Positions 41,266-50,251 of a stretch of DNA of 64,000 bases are shown piece by piece. The notes beneath the pieces were generated by a model. It searched no databases. It was not told the origin of the DNA and saw nothing but the letters and a program-made list of their open reading frames with translations. The stretch comes from a bacterium (lineage in GTDB: Bacteria; RBG-13-66-14; B26-G2; WVWN01). The stretch is taken from the NCBI GenBank assembly GCA_035529855.1, contig DATKVX010000079.1, forward strand, positions 1 to 64,000, given 5' to 3'. The position numbers were made by a program, and so were the translations under genes. Positions within the stretch are counted from its first letter, which is position 1. Each line of letters opens with the position of its first letter.

Positions 41266-42894
41266 CTACATCTGCGACGGCGCGCTCACGCCCAACAGGC
41301 GGAGCGCGTTTTTCGTCGTCCGGCCTACGGCGCGCGTGAGGACGAGGCGGGCGCGTACGGCGGCCTCGCTCGGCGCCTGTAGAATGCGGTGGTGTTGATA
41401 ATAATTATGAAACAAGGCAGCAAGGGCGGTGGCGTAGGCCGTAAGGCGGTGGGGCTCACGCCGCGCCGCCGCGGCCGCGACGACTTTGGGAAATTCCCAT
41501 ATCGCCCGGGCCAGCAACCTCTCTTCGGCCTGGTCCAGCGCCGCCAGGTCGGCCTCCTGGGGCGGGGCCGCCGCCGCTTCGGCGCCGGCCTCCCGCTTGA
41601 TACTCTCGACGCGGGCGTGGCAATACTGCGCGTAGTATACGGGGTTCTCCGGCGTCTGGGTACGCGCCAGCTCGAGGTCGAAGTCGAGGTGGGCGGCCGG
41701 CGTCCTCATCAAAAAGAAGAACCGGGCCGCGTCGACGCCGATGTTATCCATGACTTCGCGCATCGTGACGAGGCTGCCGGCGCGCTTGGACATCTTGACC
41801 TTTTCGCCGCGCTCGAGCAGGTTGACCTGTTGCGATATGATGACCTCGAGCCAGCCGGCGGGCATCCCCAGCAATTCCGCCATGGCGTATAACTTTTTAA
41901 CGTGGCCGTGGTGGTCCGGGCCCAGCACGTCTATCGCCTTCGTGAAACCGCGTTCGTGTTTATTGAGGTGATAGGCTATGTCGGCCATGAAGTACGTAGG
42001 CCGGCCGCCGGCGCGGACGATAACGCGGTCTTCGTCGTCGCCCGCGGCCGTGGTCTTGAGCCACAGTGCGCCGTCTTTCTCGTATACCGCCCCGCGTTCC
42101 TCGAGCAGGCGCCGCGCGGCGTCGACGTCGGCGGGGTACAGCGAATCCTCGCGGAACCAGCGGTCGAAGGAAACGCCGAAGTCGGCCAGGTCCGCCTTCT
42201 GCCGGGCGACGATTTCGTCGGCCGCGGCGGCGGCGATTTTACCCGCGTCGTCGCCGTCCGATATTCCAGTTTCTTCGTGCAGCCGCCGGGCGAGGTCGAC
42301 GACGTATTCGCCGCGATACCCGCCTTCCGGGATTTCCGCTTCTTCGCCGCGTAGTTCGGCGAGGCGGGCGCGCACCGATTGCCCCAGCAGGTCCATTTGG
42401 GTACCGACGTTGCAGACGTAGAACTCGCGTTTGACGTCGTACCCCGTAAACTCCAGGAGGCGGGCGAGGGCGTCGCCGTAAGCGGCGGCGCGCGCGTTAA
42501 CGGCGTTCAGCGGGCCGGTGGGATTAGCGGAGACGAACTCGACTTGTACCCGGGCGCCGCGGCCTTCGTCGCCGCGGCCGTAATCGTCCCCCCGCGCCAG
42601 CGCCTCGCGCAGCGAATCGAATATCACGGCGTCGGCCAGGCGGACGTTGACGAAACCCGGCCCGGCGACGTCTACGACGGCCGCCCCGGGCGCTTTACGC
42701 AGCTCTTCGGCCAAGTCCTGGGCCAACGTACGCGGGTCGCCGCCCAGCTCTTTGGCGAGCGCCAATGCGGCGTTCGTCGTCAAGTCGCCGTGCTTCGGGT
42801 CGGGGGGGACCGTGAAGTCGGCCGCCTCGTCGGCGGCCTGGGCGCCGAGCTTGGCGAGGGCCTTACGTAGGTGTGTTCGGAGTTCTTCTTCCAT
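41266..42894 (-). CDS. argS: Arginyl-tRNA synthetase
   Basis: A 542-residue class I synthetase that charges tRNA-Arg. It has the N-terminal additional domain (1-75), VEFVSANPTGPLN at the active site, KMSKRAGSL in place of KMSKS, and the C-terminal DALR anticodon-binding domain. The HIGH box, usually HVGH in ArgS, reads NAVN (130-133), so both histidines are missing. I believe related sequences with NVVN-type variants exist in other bacteria, which argues against a sequencing error. It begins immediately after rsfS. Confidence 0.9.
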   Translation of the reverse strand: MEEELRTHLRKALAKLGAQAADEAADFTVPPDPKHGDLTTNAALALAKELGGDPRTLAQDLAEELRKAPGAAVVDVAGPGFVNVRLADAVIFDSLREALARGDDYGRGDEGRGARVQVEFVSANPTGPLNAVNARAAAYGDALARLLEFTGYDVKREFYVCNVGTQMDLLGQSVRARLAELRGEEAEIPEGGYRGEYVVDLARRLHEETGISDGDDAGKIAAAAADEIVARQKADLADFGVSFDRWFREDSLYPADVDAARRLLEERGAVYEKDGALWLKTTAAGDDEDRVIVRAGGRPTYFMADIAYHLNKHERGFTKAIDVLGPDHHGHVKKLYAMAELLGMPAGWLEVIISQQVNLLERGEKVKMSKRAGSLVTMREVMDNIGVDAARFFFLMRTPAAHLDFDLELARTQTPENPVYYAQYCHARVESIKREAGAEAAAAPPQEADLAALDQAEERLLARAIWEFPKVVAAAAARREPHRLTAYATALAALFHNYYQHHRILQAPSEAAVRARLVLTRAVGRTTKNALRLLGVSAPSQM

Positions 42895-43302
42895 CTACGG
42901 CGCTTCCGGCTCGTACGGCACTTGAGGCGCGTCGCCCCACAGGCGCTCCAGTTCGTAGAATTCGCGCGTCTCAGGGTCGAAGATGTGGACGACGATGTTA
43001 TTGAGGTCCATCAGGACCCACCGCCCCAGCGCGTACCCTTCGGCGTGGTGTACGCCGCAGCCGTGTTCGCCGGCCGCTTCCTCCAAGCGGTCCGCGATGC
43101 CCCGGAGATGCCGTTTCGTTTCGCCGGTGCATATTACGAAATATTCCGCCAACGCCGGAAAAGCCCGAACGTCCAATATTACGACGTCGCGGGCTTTCAA
43201 TCCGTACGCTTCCCGAGCGGCCAGAACGGCTTTTTGACGGGAGTTTAGTTTTTCGCCGCCGAAAGTAGTCCCCTCCATCGTGCGTTGTCTACGTTGGGCC
43301 AC
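42895..43302 (-). CDS. rsfS: Ribosome silencing factor RsfS
   Basis: A 135-residue RsfS, which binds uL14 and blocks subunit joining in starvation. It shows the DUF143 pattern: KARDVVILDVRAFPALAEYFVICTGET, GYALGRWVLMDLNNIVVHIFDPETREFYELERLWGDA. The GTG 43302 directly follows the aminotransferase stop; an ATG at 43278 is the other choice and gives a more usual N-terminus. Confidence 0.9.
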   Translation of the reverse strand: MAQRRQRTMEGTTFGGEKLNSRQKAVLAAREAYGLKARDVVILDVRAFPALAEYFVICTGETKRHLRGIADRLEEAAGEHGCGVHHAEGYALGRWVLMDLNNIVVHIFDPETREFYELERLWGDAPQVPYEPEAP

Positions 43303-44517
43303 TTACGAAATCCGCCCGGGGTACTGGTTCAACCCTTCGGCCAGGCAAACCATAGCGAGGGCCAGCTCGTCCTCGTTGAGGACGTACGCGATGCGGGCCT
43401 CGCGCAGGCCCAGCCCCGGCGTCGAGTAGAAGCCGGCGGCCGGGGCCAACATCGTCGTCGCGCCGTCGAGGTCGAAATCGGTCAACATCCACGAGACGAA
43501 CTTCTCGGCGTCGTCCACCGGGAACTCAGGCGCCATGTAGAAAGCCCCCGCGGGTTTGTAACCCACTACTCCCGGCATCTTCGTCACCGCGTCGTGGACG
43601 ATGTCGCGCCGTCGCCTGAAGTGCTCTATCATGGGTTGGACGTAATCCTCGGGTGCTAGTTTGAGCGCGGCGACGGCGGCGAATTCTTCCACCACCGGCG
43701 GCGACAGCCGCGCCTGGCCCAGCTTGAGCGCGGCCGCGACGACGTCGGCGTTGCGCGAAACCAGGCAGCCGATGCGCGCGCCGCATACGTTGAACCGCTT
43801 GGAGAGGCTGTCCGTAACTATTACCCTGTCGGCGACGGCGGGCATGCTCAACATCGACGTATGGGTCAGGCCGTCGTAGACGAACTCGCGGTAGACCTCG
43901 TCGGCGATTATAAAGAGGTCGTGTTTTTCGGCCAGCTCGGCGACCATGCTTAGCTCGTCTTCGCCGTAAACGGTCCCGGTGGGGTTGTTGGGGTTGCAGA
44001 TGGCTATGGCGCGGGTCTTCGGGCCGACGGCGGCCTCGACGACCTCGCGCGGCGGCAGGCGGTAACCGGCGAGCGGTTCCGTCGCCAGCGGCTTGAGCGT
44101 GACGTCGACGACGGCGGCGAAGCCTTTGTAGTTGGTGTAGAACGGCTCGAGGACCAGAATCTCTTCGTCGACGCCGGCCACGCAGAAGAAAGCGAAAAGC
44201 AGCGCTTCGGAGCCGCCGGTCGTAACCAGGATCTCGTCCCGCGACAGCCCGAGGCCGAAGCGGCCGTAATATTCGCGGTAGGCTTCGCGGAGCGCCACCT
44301 CGCCCTCCGAGCGGCCGTACGCGACGACCTTGGCCGGATACTCGCCGAGGGCTTTCAGGAACGCCTCCGGCGACGGCAGGTCCGGTTGGCCGATGTTGAG
44401 GTGGTAGACGTGGACGCCCCGTTTTTTGGCGCCGTCCGCCAGCGGTATTAATTTACGGATGGGTGACGCGGGCAACGCGCCGGCCCGGGCCGAAAGAGCC
44501 GGTTTTGTTTTTGGCAT
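43303..44517 (-). CDS. Class I/II PLP-dependent aminotransferase
   Basis: A 404-residue fold-type I aminotransferase of the aspartate/aromatic group: HLNIGQPDLPSPEAF, TTGGSEALLFAF, ICNPNNPTG, ADEVYREFVYDG and the PLP lysine in SLSKRFNVCGARIG. The substrate, e.g. aspartate, alanine or aromatic amino acids, cannot be fixed by eye. GGAGGACAAG precedes the ATG. First gene of an operon with rsfS and argS. Confidence 0.9.
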   Translation of the reverse strand: MPKTKPALSARAGALPASPIRKLIPLADGAKKRGVHVYHLNIGQPDLPSPEAFLKALGEYPAKVVAYGRSEGEVALREAYREYYGRFGLGLSRDEILVTTGGSEALLFAFFCVAGVDEEILVLEPFYTNYKGFAAVVDVTLKPLATEPLAGYRLPPREVVEAAVGPKTRAIAICNPNNPTGTVYGEDELSMVAELAEKHDLFIIADEVYREFVYDGLTHTSMLSMPAVADRVIVTDSLSKRFNVCGARIGCLVSRNADVVAAALKLGQARLSPPVVEEFAAVAALKLAPEDYVQPMIEHFRRRRDIVHDAVTKMPGVVGYKPAGAFYMAPEFPVDDAEKFVSWMLTDFDLDGATTMLAPAAGFYSTPGLGLREARIAYVLNEDELALAMVCLAEGLNQYPGRIS

Positions 44518-44565
44518 CTCTTGTCCTCCGCTCGGGGAGCTTGAGAAAGGAGCGTTTACCGTGAG

Positions 44566-44594
44566 AATATAACCGATATCGGCACGCCGGTCAA
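44566..44594 (-). promoter_or_regulatory. Promoter of aminotransferase-rsfS-argS operon
   Basis: Minus strand TTGACC (44594-44589), 17-base spacer, TATATT (44571-44566). Its -35 box lies 33 bases from that of the divergent promoter at 44628. Confidence 0.7.
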
Positions 44595-44627
44595 GCCTTA
44601 CCGGCGAGGCGCGGGGCCGCGACGTCC

Positions 44628-44656
44628 TTGACCGCTGATGGGCGGGCTGCTATAAT
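44628..44656 (+). promoter_or_regulatory. Promoter of DUF4388 gene
   Basis: TTGACC (44628-44633), 17-base spacer, exact TATAAT (44651-44656). Confidence 0.7.
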
Positions 44657-44702
44657 CCAAAATAACGGTCGTATTTATACCAACTAAGGCGGTCCGAATT
44701 CT

Positions 44703-45449
44703 ATGGCGGTCATAGGGAACATAAGAGACCTGACGCTGGTCGACCTCTTCCAGATAGTGCAATTGGGGAGGCGCACGTGCGTTTTGACGGTGGACGACGA
44801 GCACGGCGTTTGGTATCGCACCTACTTCGCCGACGGCTTCGTCATCTACGCCGATTCCAACAAACGGTACGCGCCGTTGGGCGAAGACCTCGTAAATGCC
44901 GGCGCGATTACGCGCCGGCAACTCGAGGCGGCGTTAGCGGAGTACGAAGCTATGGGCACCGACCGCCCGCGGTTCGGCACGTTCCTCCTGTATCGGGGCG
45001 CCATCGACCGCGAGACGCTGGTGGAGTTTATTCAACGCAAGATTAAGATAAAGCTGTTCGATATGTTCCTCATCGAAGACGGGACGTTCACCTACGAGCT
45101 CGCGCCCTACCGCTTGGACGAGGACATTACGGTCTCGATATCCGTAACCGAGATCGTAATGGAATCTACCAAACGGATAGACGACTACAAGCGGTTGGGC
45201 AAGAGGATACCGTCGGTGGACCTCGTCGTCCGGAAGGAGACCAGGCCCTTGGCCGAGCTTTTACGGGGCGACTACGAATTTTCCGGCGTCGAGAAAGAGA
45301 TATTGGGGATCGCGGACAAAGGCTTGACCATCCGGGAAATGGCGAAGGCCCTCAACATCGACGACCAGCTGCATCTATTGAAGATCGTGAACGGCTTTTT
45401 AAACCTCGGCCTCGTTCGGCTAGGGATGCCGGAGCCGGCCTTCGATTGA
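44703..45449 (+). CDS. DUF4388 (PatA-N-like) protein
   Basis: A 248-residue protein. The N-terminal about 130 residues match DUF4388: GNIRDLTLVDLFQIVQLGRRTCVLTV, WYRTYFADGFVIYADSNKRYAPLGEDLV, and a GspE-N-like RRQLEAALAEYEAMG helix pair. The domain occurs in gliding and signalling proteins, often near GTPases or response regulators. The C-terminal region (EKEILGIADKGLTIREMAKALNI) looks like a winged helix. A small regulatory adaptor is likely. The gene is alone between its promoter and terminator. Confidence 0.8.
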   Translation: MAVIGNIRDLTLVDLFQIVQLGRRTCVLTVDDEHGVWYRTYFADGFVIYADSNKRYAPLGEDLVNAGAITRRQLEAALAEYEAMGTDRPRFGTFLLYRGAIDRETLVEFIQRKIKIKLFDMFLIEDGTFTYELAPYRLDEDITVSISVTEIVMESTKRIDDYKRLGKRIPSVDLVVRKETRPLAELLRGDYEFSGVEKEILGIADKGLTIREMAKALNIDDQLHLLKIVNGFLNLGLVRLGMPEPAFD

Positions 45450-45469
45450 GGGAAACGTCGACGCGCGCA

Positions 45470-45495
45470 GGGCGCTCCCGGGGAGCGCCCTTTTT
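45470..45495 (+). terminator. Intrinsic terminator after DUF4388 gene
   Basis: GGGCGCTC / GAGCGCCC stem with a 5-base loop (extended by possible CCC-GGG closing), then TTTTT. Confidence 0.85.
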
Positions 45496-45576
45496 CATCG
45501 TCGGTGCTCTTCGCCGTGGCGGCGCCGGAAAAACCTCGACCGTCCCTCGGTTCGGCTCGAGCCCGCGATTCGGCCT

Positions 45577-47151
45577 TTACTTACGTATGACTCTGCATTC
45601 TTCCGGGACTATCGCCGACGAAAAGTCCGGGACGCCTTCGCTCCAGGGCGCGCGGCGTACGACAATGGTATGGCCGGGGTTCTCGTATATTACGGCGAAT
45701 TTCTTATAGGCACGGTAAAACGGTTTAATATGGCGACGGGTCTTGCCGTTTACGAAGATGGCTACCCGGATTTTATTCCTTTGTAGTATGTACTTCAGGT
45801 ACCACAGGTCATCCTCTATTTCCCCGGCCGGGCACACATAAAAATTGAGCGGGTGGTTGCTGTACGCCCGAACGGAGTAGTTGCTGTAGTTATCGGTATT
45901 TTCCTCCATATAGATTATGTCGTCCGGGCCCAACTCGCCCCGGCGCCACAAATCGCGCAATTTTAACGCAAGCTCGGCTTCTAAGGTGTGGCACGTATAG
46001 CACGGCCCCGGATAACCGTAACCGTAGTCCTTGATGGCGGCGTCGAAGTATGCGGTATAGGCGGCCGCGGCCGCGAACAATATTGATACGGTTATTTTTA
46101 ACGCACGCCCGCTCGCCCGCCGCCATATCTCTACCGCGGCCAGCCCGGCGAAGGGGAAAAGAAGTAATAGGACGATCGAAAAGTAACGTTCGGGACATAG
46201 GCCGCAACCGACGGCGACGACGAGAACCGTAAGGCCGACGAATAGGGTTACGGCGCCGCCCCAAATAAGGAGGCGGCTTTCGTTGCGGATGTGACGGCGC
46301 CATACCAAAACCGCGCCGAGCACGCCGAAGGCCGCGGCCACCCGACCGTCAAGCCACAGGCGCTCGAGGCCGTAGTAAGTACGCCGGTACCAGTGTAGGT
46401 TGGTGAGTACGTTAGCCATATCCGCTTTTAACGCCGGCATTAACGGCCAAATGCCGCCGCCCCCCACAGCGAATGCTTTATGGCCCAATAGGACGCCCGC
46501 CAAAGCGGGTGGCGCCCCCCATAGTAGCCATCCGGCGACGCCGCGCGGGCGCGACCTGAATGGACGGTACGCGGCGTAGAGTATTAACGGCAGCGCGCCT
46601 TCGTAACGGGTGAGGGCGGCCGCGGCGAAGAGGAACCCCGCAGCCGCGGCGCCGCGTCGGCCCGCCGCGGCCCGGCTCGCGGCGTATACGCCCGCCGCCG
46701 TCCAGAAAAAGAACAGGCTGTCCGCCATCCCCTCGGAGAGCGTTACGTTGTGGTGAACAGGCGAAAAGATGAAGAGGACGGCGGCAAAGCTCCCGGCTAC
46801 CGGCCCCGCTAGCTCGCGGCCGAGGAGATACAAAAGGGCCGTCGTGCCGGCCGCGGCCGCTATGTTCAACGCCGTCCCGGTCCAGTATATATCCGGATAG
46901 ATTTTAAGCAGGCCGGCCCAAAGCCAAAGCTGAAGAGGTAGGAATTGATAGGTTTGGAAAACGCCGAAGTCGCCGAACGCCAAGTTATAGGCCTCTATAC
47001 CGCGCGCGGGGCCGTCGGCGATGTACGTGAGCCTTATGTAGCGCGGGATGTAAGCGTGGAGGGCGTATATCGAGACCAGTACCTTTAGCGCGAAGAAACC
47101 CCAGGGCGCGAAGGCGCCGAACCACGTCGTCTTTGTGCGTCGCGAGCTCAT
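45577..47151 (-). CDS. GT39/ArnT-like membrane glycosyltransferase (second of tandem pair)
   Basis: A 524-residue protein with about 10-12 transmembrane helices followed by a soluble C-terminal domain (about 390-524). The first periplasmic loop carries the conserved acidic region (YIADGPARGIEAYNLAF), and the PDIYWTGTALN helix follows, as in GT39/GT83 transferases that take sugars from polyprenyl phosphate. It ends VIYENPGHTIVV ... VPDFSS, as does its neighbour at 47239, showing tandem duplication. The acceptor is unknown. Confidence 0.8.
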   Translation of the reverse strand: MSSRRTKTTWFGAFAPWGFFALKVLVSIYALHAYIPRYIRLTYIADGPARGIEAYNLAFGDFGVFQTYQFLPLQLWLWAGLLKIYPDIYWTGTALNIAAAAGTTALLYLLGRELAGPVAGSFAAVLFIFSPVHHNVTLSEGMADSLFFFWTAAGVYAASRAAAGRRGAAAAGFLFAAAALTRYEGALPLILYAAYRPFRSRPRGVAGWLLWGAPPALAGVLLGHKAFAVGGGGIWPLMPALKADMANVLTNLHWYRRTYYGLERLWLDGRVAAAFGVLGAVLVWRRHIRNESRLLIWGGAVTLFVGLTVLVVAVGCGLCPERYFSIVLLLLFPFAGLAAVEIWRRASGRALKITVSILFAAAAAYTAYFDAAIKDYGYGYPGPCYTCHTLEAELALKLRDLWRRGELGPDDIIYMEENTDNYSNYSVRAYSNHPLNFYVCPAGEIEDDLWYLKYILQRNKIRVAIFVNGKTRRHIKPFYRAYKKFAVIYENPGHTIVVRRAPWSEGVPDFSSAIVPEECRVIRK

Positions 47152-47238
47152 TTTAGCAATTAGTAATCCTTCCCGAAATGGGGCGCCGTTCCCTGAGTCG
47201 TCGAAACGTACGCGCCGAATTCCGGGAGCCGACGACTT

Positions 47239-48858
47239 CTAAGGCCGGAGGTCGTAGACTTTTGCCAAGTGTCGACACACCTCGGACGAGAAATCGGGGA
47301 TATCTCGCCACCCCTCGCGTAGTACGACTACCGTTTGATTGGGGTTTTCGTAGATTACCGCTCCCTTACCGATTTCGCCGTAGTACCGACGGGCCCGTTC
47401 GCGGTTTTCATCGCTTAGGATTATCGCGACCCGAACGTGATTATTACGCATAAAGGGGACGAAGGATTTTAATTTTTTGCGGATTTTCTTCTGCGGGGCG
47501 AGCGTGAAATTTAAGGGGTGGTCGCTAAACGCCCGCAACGGGTATTGTTCGAAGCGCCATTTGCCCTCCGAGCCCTCTCCGCCGATTTCTATGAGGACTT
47601 GTTCCTGAGGGCCGAGCTCGCCTTCCCGCCAGAGGTCCCTTAAAACCACGGCGGTTTCCGCGGCGTATACGACCCCCGTATTGCAGGGCCCGTGGAAGCC
47701 GTAACCCGGCGTTAAGATAACGGCGTCCCATCCGGCGGTTATGACGGCCGCCGTCGTCAACACTACGCCGACGACGACCGTCCTGGCGGTTGACGTCGCG
47801 AAAGCGACGAGTTCGGCCACGGCCAGGCCGGCGAAGGGGAAGAGGAGCAGAAGCGGCGTCGCGAAGTAGCGCTCCGGGCAGAACCCCAACCCTATGGCGA
47901 CCGCGACCACCGTTAGCGCCCCGAAAATTATCGCCCAGCTGCTCCAAATCAGGAGGCGGTCGGCCGTACGCCACCGTTGGCGGAAGACGAGCGCCGCGCC
48001 CGCCAACCCCAAGGCCGCGGCGGCCCGGCCGTCGAACAACATCCGGTAGAAACCGTAGCCTAAGCGGCGGTACCATTGGGCGTTGGTAAGTATGCGCGCC
48101 ATGTCGGCTTTCAAGGCCGGCATTAAGGGCCAAAGGCCGGCACCCGCGGGCTGGAACGCCTTGTGGCCGACGAACACGCCTGCTACGGCCAGCGGCGCGG
48201 CCCACAGGAGCCATCCCCCCAAGCCCCGCGGCCGGTGGCTAAAGACGCGATAACCCGAGTATAACAGTAGGAACAGCATCCCCTCGTAGCGGGACAGCGC
48301 CGCGGCCGCGAAACAGAAGGCCGCGGCCCGCGAGCCGTGCAGGCCGGTTTCGGCCCGCGCGGCGAAGAAAACGCCGGCGACAAGGCCGAGATAAAATACG
48401 CTCTCCGCCATACCCATCGAGACGGTTACGTTGTGGTGCACGGGCGAGAAAGTGAAGATGAGGGCGGCTACGACGCCCGCCGAGGGCCCGGCCAGTCTTT
48501 TCCCCAAGAGATATAAGAACGCGGCGACGCCTGCGCCCGCGACTACGTTAAGCGCGGTTCCGGTGAAGTAGATATCCGGCCAAATCTTAAGCAGGCCGGC
48601 CCAGATCCAAAGCGGCAACGGCGCGAACTGGTGCGTGGGGAAGAGCTCGAAACCGGCGTACGCCAGGCGGTAGGCCTCGATGCCGCGGGCCGGGCCGTCG
48701 GCGATGTACATTATACGCACGAAGCGTTCGACGTAGTAGTAGACGAAGCCGGCGCTCACCGCGATTTTCAGCGCCGCGAAGCCGAACGGCGCCAGCCGCT
48801 CGAGCCATACTCGGGCCGTAACCCAGTAACCGGAATAGTCTTTGTTCGTAACCGCCAT
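47239..48858 (-). CDS. GT39/ArnT-like membrane glycosyltransferase (first of tandem pair)
   Basis: A 539-residue paralogue of the protein at 45577-47151. The same loop (YIADGPARGIEAYRLAY), same helix order, and the same C-terminal signature (VIYENPNQTVVV ... IPDFSS) are present. The two differ enough to suggest an old duplication with separate acceptors or sugars. Transcribed from the promoter at 48963-48991. The GT2 enzyme at 36539 could supply the lipid-linked sugar. Confidence 0.8.
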   Translation of the reverse strand: MAVTNKDYSGYWVTARVWLERLAPFGFAALKIAVSAGFVYYYVERFVRIMYIADGPARGIEAYRLAYAGFELFPTHQFAPLPLWIWAGLLKIWPDIYFTGTALNVVAGAGVAAFLYLLGKRLAGPSAGVVAALIFTFSPVHHNVTVSMGMAESVFYLGLVAGVFFAARAETGLHGSRAAAFCFAAAALSRYEGMLFLLLYSGYRVFSHRPRGLGGWLLWAAPLAVAGVFVGHKAFQPAGAGLWPLMPALKADMARILTNAQWYRRLGYGFYRMLFDGRAAAALGLAGAALVFRQRWRTADRLLIWSSWAIIFGALTVVAVAIGLGFCPERYFATPLLLLFPFAGLAVAELVAFATSTARTVVVGVVLTTAAVITAGWDAVILTPGYGFHGPCNTGVVYAAETAVVLRDLWREGELGPQEQVLIEIGGEGSEGKWRFEQYPLRAFSDHPLNFTLAPQKKIRKKLKSFVPFMRNNHVRVAIILSDENRERARRYYGEIGKGAVIYENPNQTVVVLREGWRDIPDFSSEVCRHLAKVYDLRP

Positions 48859-48962
48859 TTAATCGCTTTAGCGAGTCCGGTCCGGCGCGGCCTTGCGCCG
48901 CCGGCGCGCGCTCCTCTTTGGGTTTATTAAACCGCGGAAGCTCGGGCGAAGGACGTCCGGCG

Positions 48963-48991
48963 ATTCTATCACGACGTAATCTCCTACTCAA
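48963..48991 (-). promoter_or_regulatory. Promoter of tandem glycosyltransferase genes
   Basis: Minus strand TTGAGT (48991-48986), 17-base spacer, TAGAAT (48968-48963). Confidence 0.55.
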
Positions 48992-49217
48992 GCCTGACTT
49001 TCCGGGCTCGTTCGTTTCATAAACCGCTTTAACGGCGGCGCGGGGTATAGGCCGCGGGAGGCGAGCTCGGCAAGAGGGGGTTGGCGCGCGGGGCCCTCGC
49101 GACTTACGCGGGGTCCTTCGCGTACGCCGCGTACGCCGGGCGGTTTATACCGGTATTTCCGCGTGGCGCGCGGCGGCCGCCCCGCTAACGTTAATTTGTG
49201 CCAATTATCACAAAACG

Positions 49218-49236
49218 CTTGACTTCGACGGTCAAG
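49218..49236. promoter_or_regulatory. Candidate operator palindrome upstream of nuoA
   Basis: CTTGAC and GTCAAG, 6-bp perfect arms around TTCGACG, extendable to ACgCTTGAC / GTCAAGtGT with one mismatch. It covers the -35 box of the nuo promoter, the place expected for a repressor site. Confidence 0.4.
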
Positions 49237-49247
49237 TGTGTTATCGA
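49219..49247 (+). promoter_or_regulatory. Probable nuo operon promoter
   Basis: TTGACT (49219-49224), 17-base spacer, TATCGA (49242-49247, weak). It places the transcription start near 49254, which argues against the in-frame GTG at 49236 as the nuoA start. Confidence 0.45.
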
Positions 49248-49274
49248 GAGGAAAATTTCAGCGAGGTACGGGTT

Positions 49275-49631
49275 TTGCTAACCGATTACGCGTTCGTTGC
49301 GTTCTTCATTTTCTTCGGTATTTTCTTCGTCGCCGCGGCCCTTATCGGCGCGTGGTTTATCCGTCCGCAGCGGCCCAGCCGCATAAAGGCCGACATTTAC
49401 GAGTGCGGCGAGACCACCCGCGGCACCGCGTGGGTTCAATACAACGTCCGGTTTTACCTCGTCGCTTTGGCGTTCGTTGTCTTCGACGTCGAAGCGGCTT
49501 TTCTTTTACCCTGGGCCGTCGCCGCGAAGAAGCTGGGGTTGTACGCTTTCGTCGAGATGATGATATTCATCGGCATCCTACTCGTGGCGTTGGCGTACGC
49601 GTGGCGTAGGGGGGGCCTGAAGTGGGTGTAA
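49275..49631 (+). CDS. nuoA: Complex I subunit NuoA
   Basis: A 118-residue membrane subunit with three helices and the conserved [36 protein letters not shown] segment (ECG loop and FDVE motif). TTG 49275 is chosen since the promoter lies upstream and a GAGG precedes it; GTG 49236 would give 131 residues. It overlaps nuoB by ten bases. NuoA helps form the quinone entry site. Confidence 0.88.
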   Translation: MLTDYAFVAFFIFFGIFFVAAALIGAWFIRPQRPSRIKADIYECGETTRGTAWVQYNVRFYLVALAFVVFDVEAAFLLPWAVAAKKLGLYAFVEMMIFIGILLVALAYAWRRGGLKWV

Positions 49632-50191
49632 TAGCCAGGCTGCCGGTTTACTGGGAGAAGCTGCCCGGCGGCGGCATCGTCACGACGAACCTCGAGAAGC
49701 TCCTCAACTGGTCGCGGGCCTCGAGCATCTGGTACATGATATTCGGCCTCGCCTGTTGCGCCATCGAGATGATGGCCGCGGGCGCGTCGCGCTACGACTT
49801 CGACCGCTTCGGCATGATGTTCCGGGCGACGCCGCGCCAGTCCGATTTGATGTTCATCTCCGGGACCATCACGCTCAAGATGGCGCCGCGCATCCGCCGC
49901 CTGTGGGAGCAGCTGGCGGAGCCGCGTTACGTCGTCGCGATGGGCTCCTGCGCCATCTCCGGCGGCGGCTTCTACTACGACGCGTACAGCGTCCTCAAAG
50001 GCATAGACAAAATAATCCCGGTGGACGTCTACGTCCCCGGCTGCCCGCCCCGGCCCGAAGCCCTTATGCACGGCTGCCTGAAGTTGCAAGAGAAGATAAA
50101 GCGCGAGAGCCTGGTACAAGCCTTCGGCAGCTTCGACGAAGAGCACGCGCCTCGCGAGCGCCTCGACGGCCGGTGGATTCTGGCGAAGTAA
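49622..50191 (+). CDS. nuoB: Complex I subunit NuoB
   Basis: A 189-residue subunit that carries the terminal N2 [4Fe-4S] cluster. Ligands are visible in [10 protein letters not shown] (tandem Cys), [11 protein letters not shown] and [12 protein letters not shown] start 49622. The C-terminal tail of about 30 residues is charged. Confidence 0.94.
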   Translation: MGVIARLPVYWEKLPGGGIVTTNLEKLLNWSRASSIWYMIFGLACCAIEMMAAGASRYDFDRFGMMFRATPRQSDLMFISGTITLKMAPRIRRLWEQLAEPRYVVAMGSCAISGGGFYYDAYSVLKGIDKIIPVDVYVPGCPPRPEALMHGCLKLQEKIKRESLVQAFGSFDEEHAPRERLDGRWILAK

Positions 50192-50251
50192 CCAAGTCGG
50201 CTTAATCCTCTTTCTCACCGTTCTTTCGGCTGGTTGAGATTCGGACCGCAC

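Larger units (their letters stand above)
48859..49274. other. 416-base divergent intergenic region before complex I
   Basis: It holds a minus-strand promoter (48963-48991) for the glycosyltransferase pair and the nuo promoter region (49219-49247) with an inverted repeat. The central about 200 GC-rich bases, including a repeated GCGTACGCC (about 49127-49145), contain no ORF or RNA that I can support. Confidence 0.5.
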
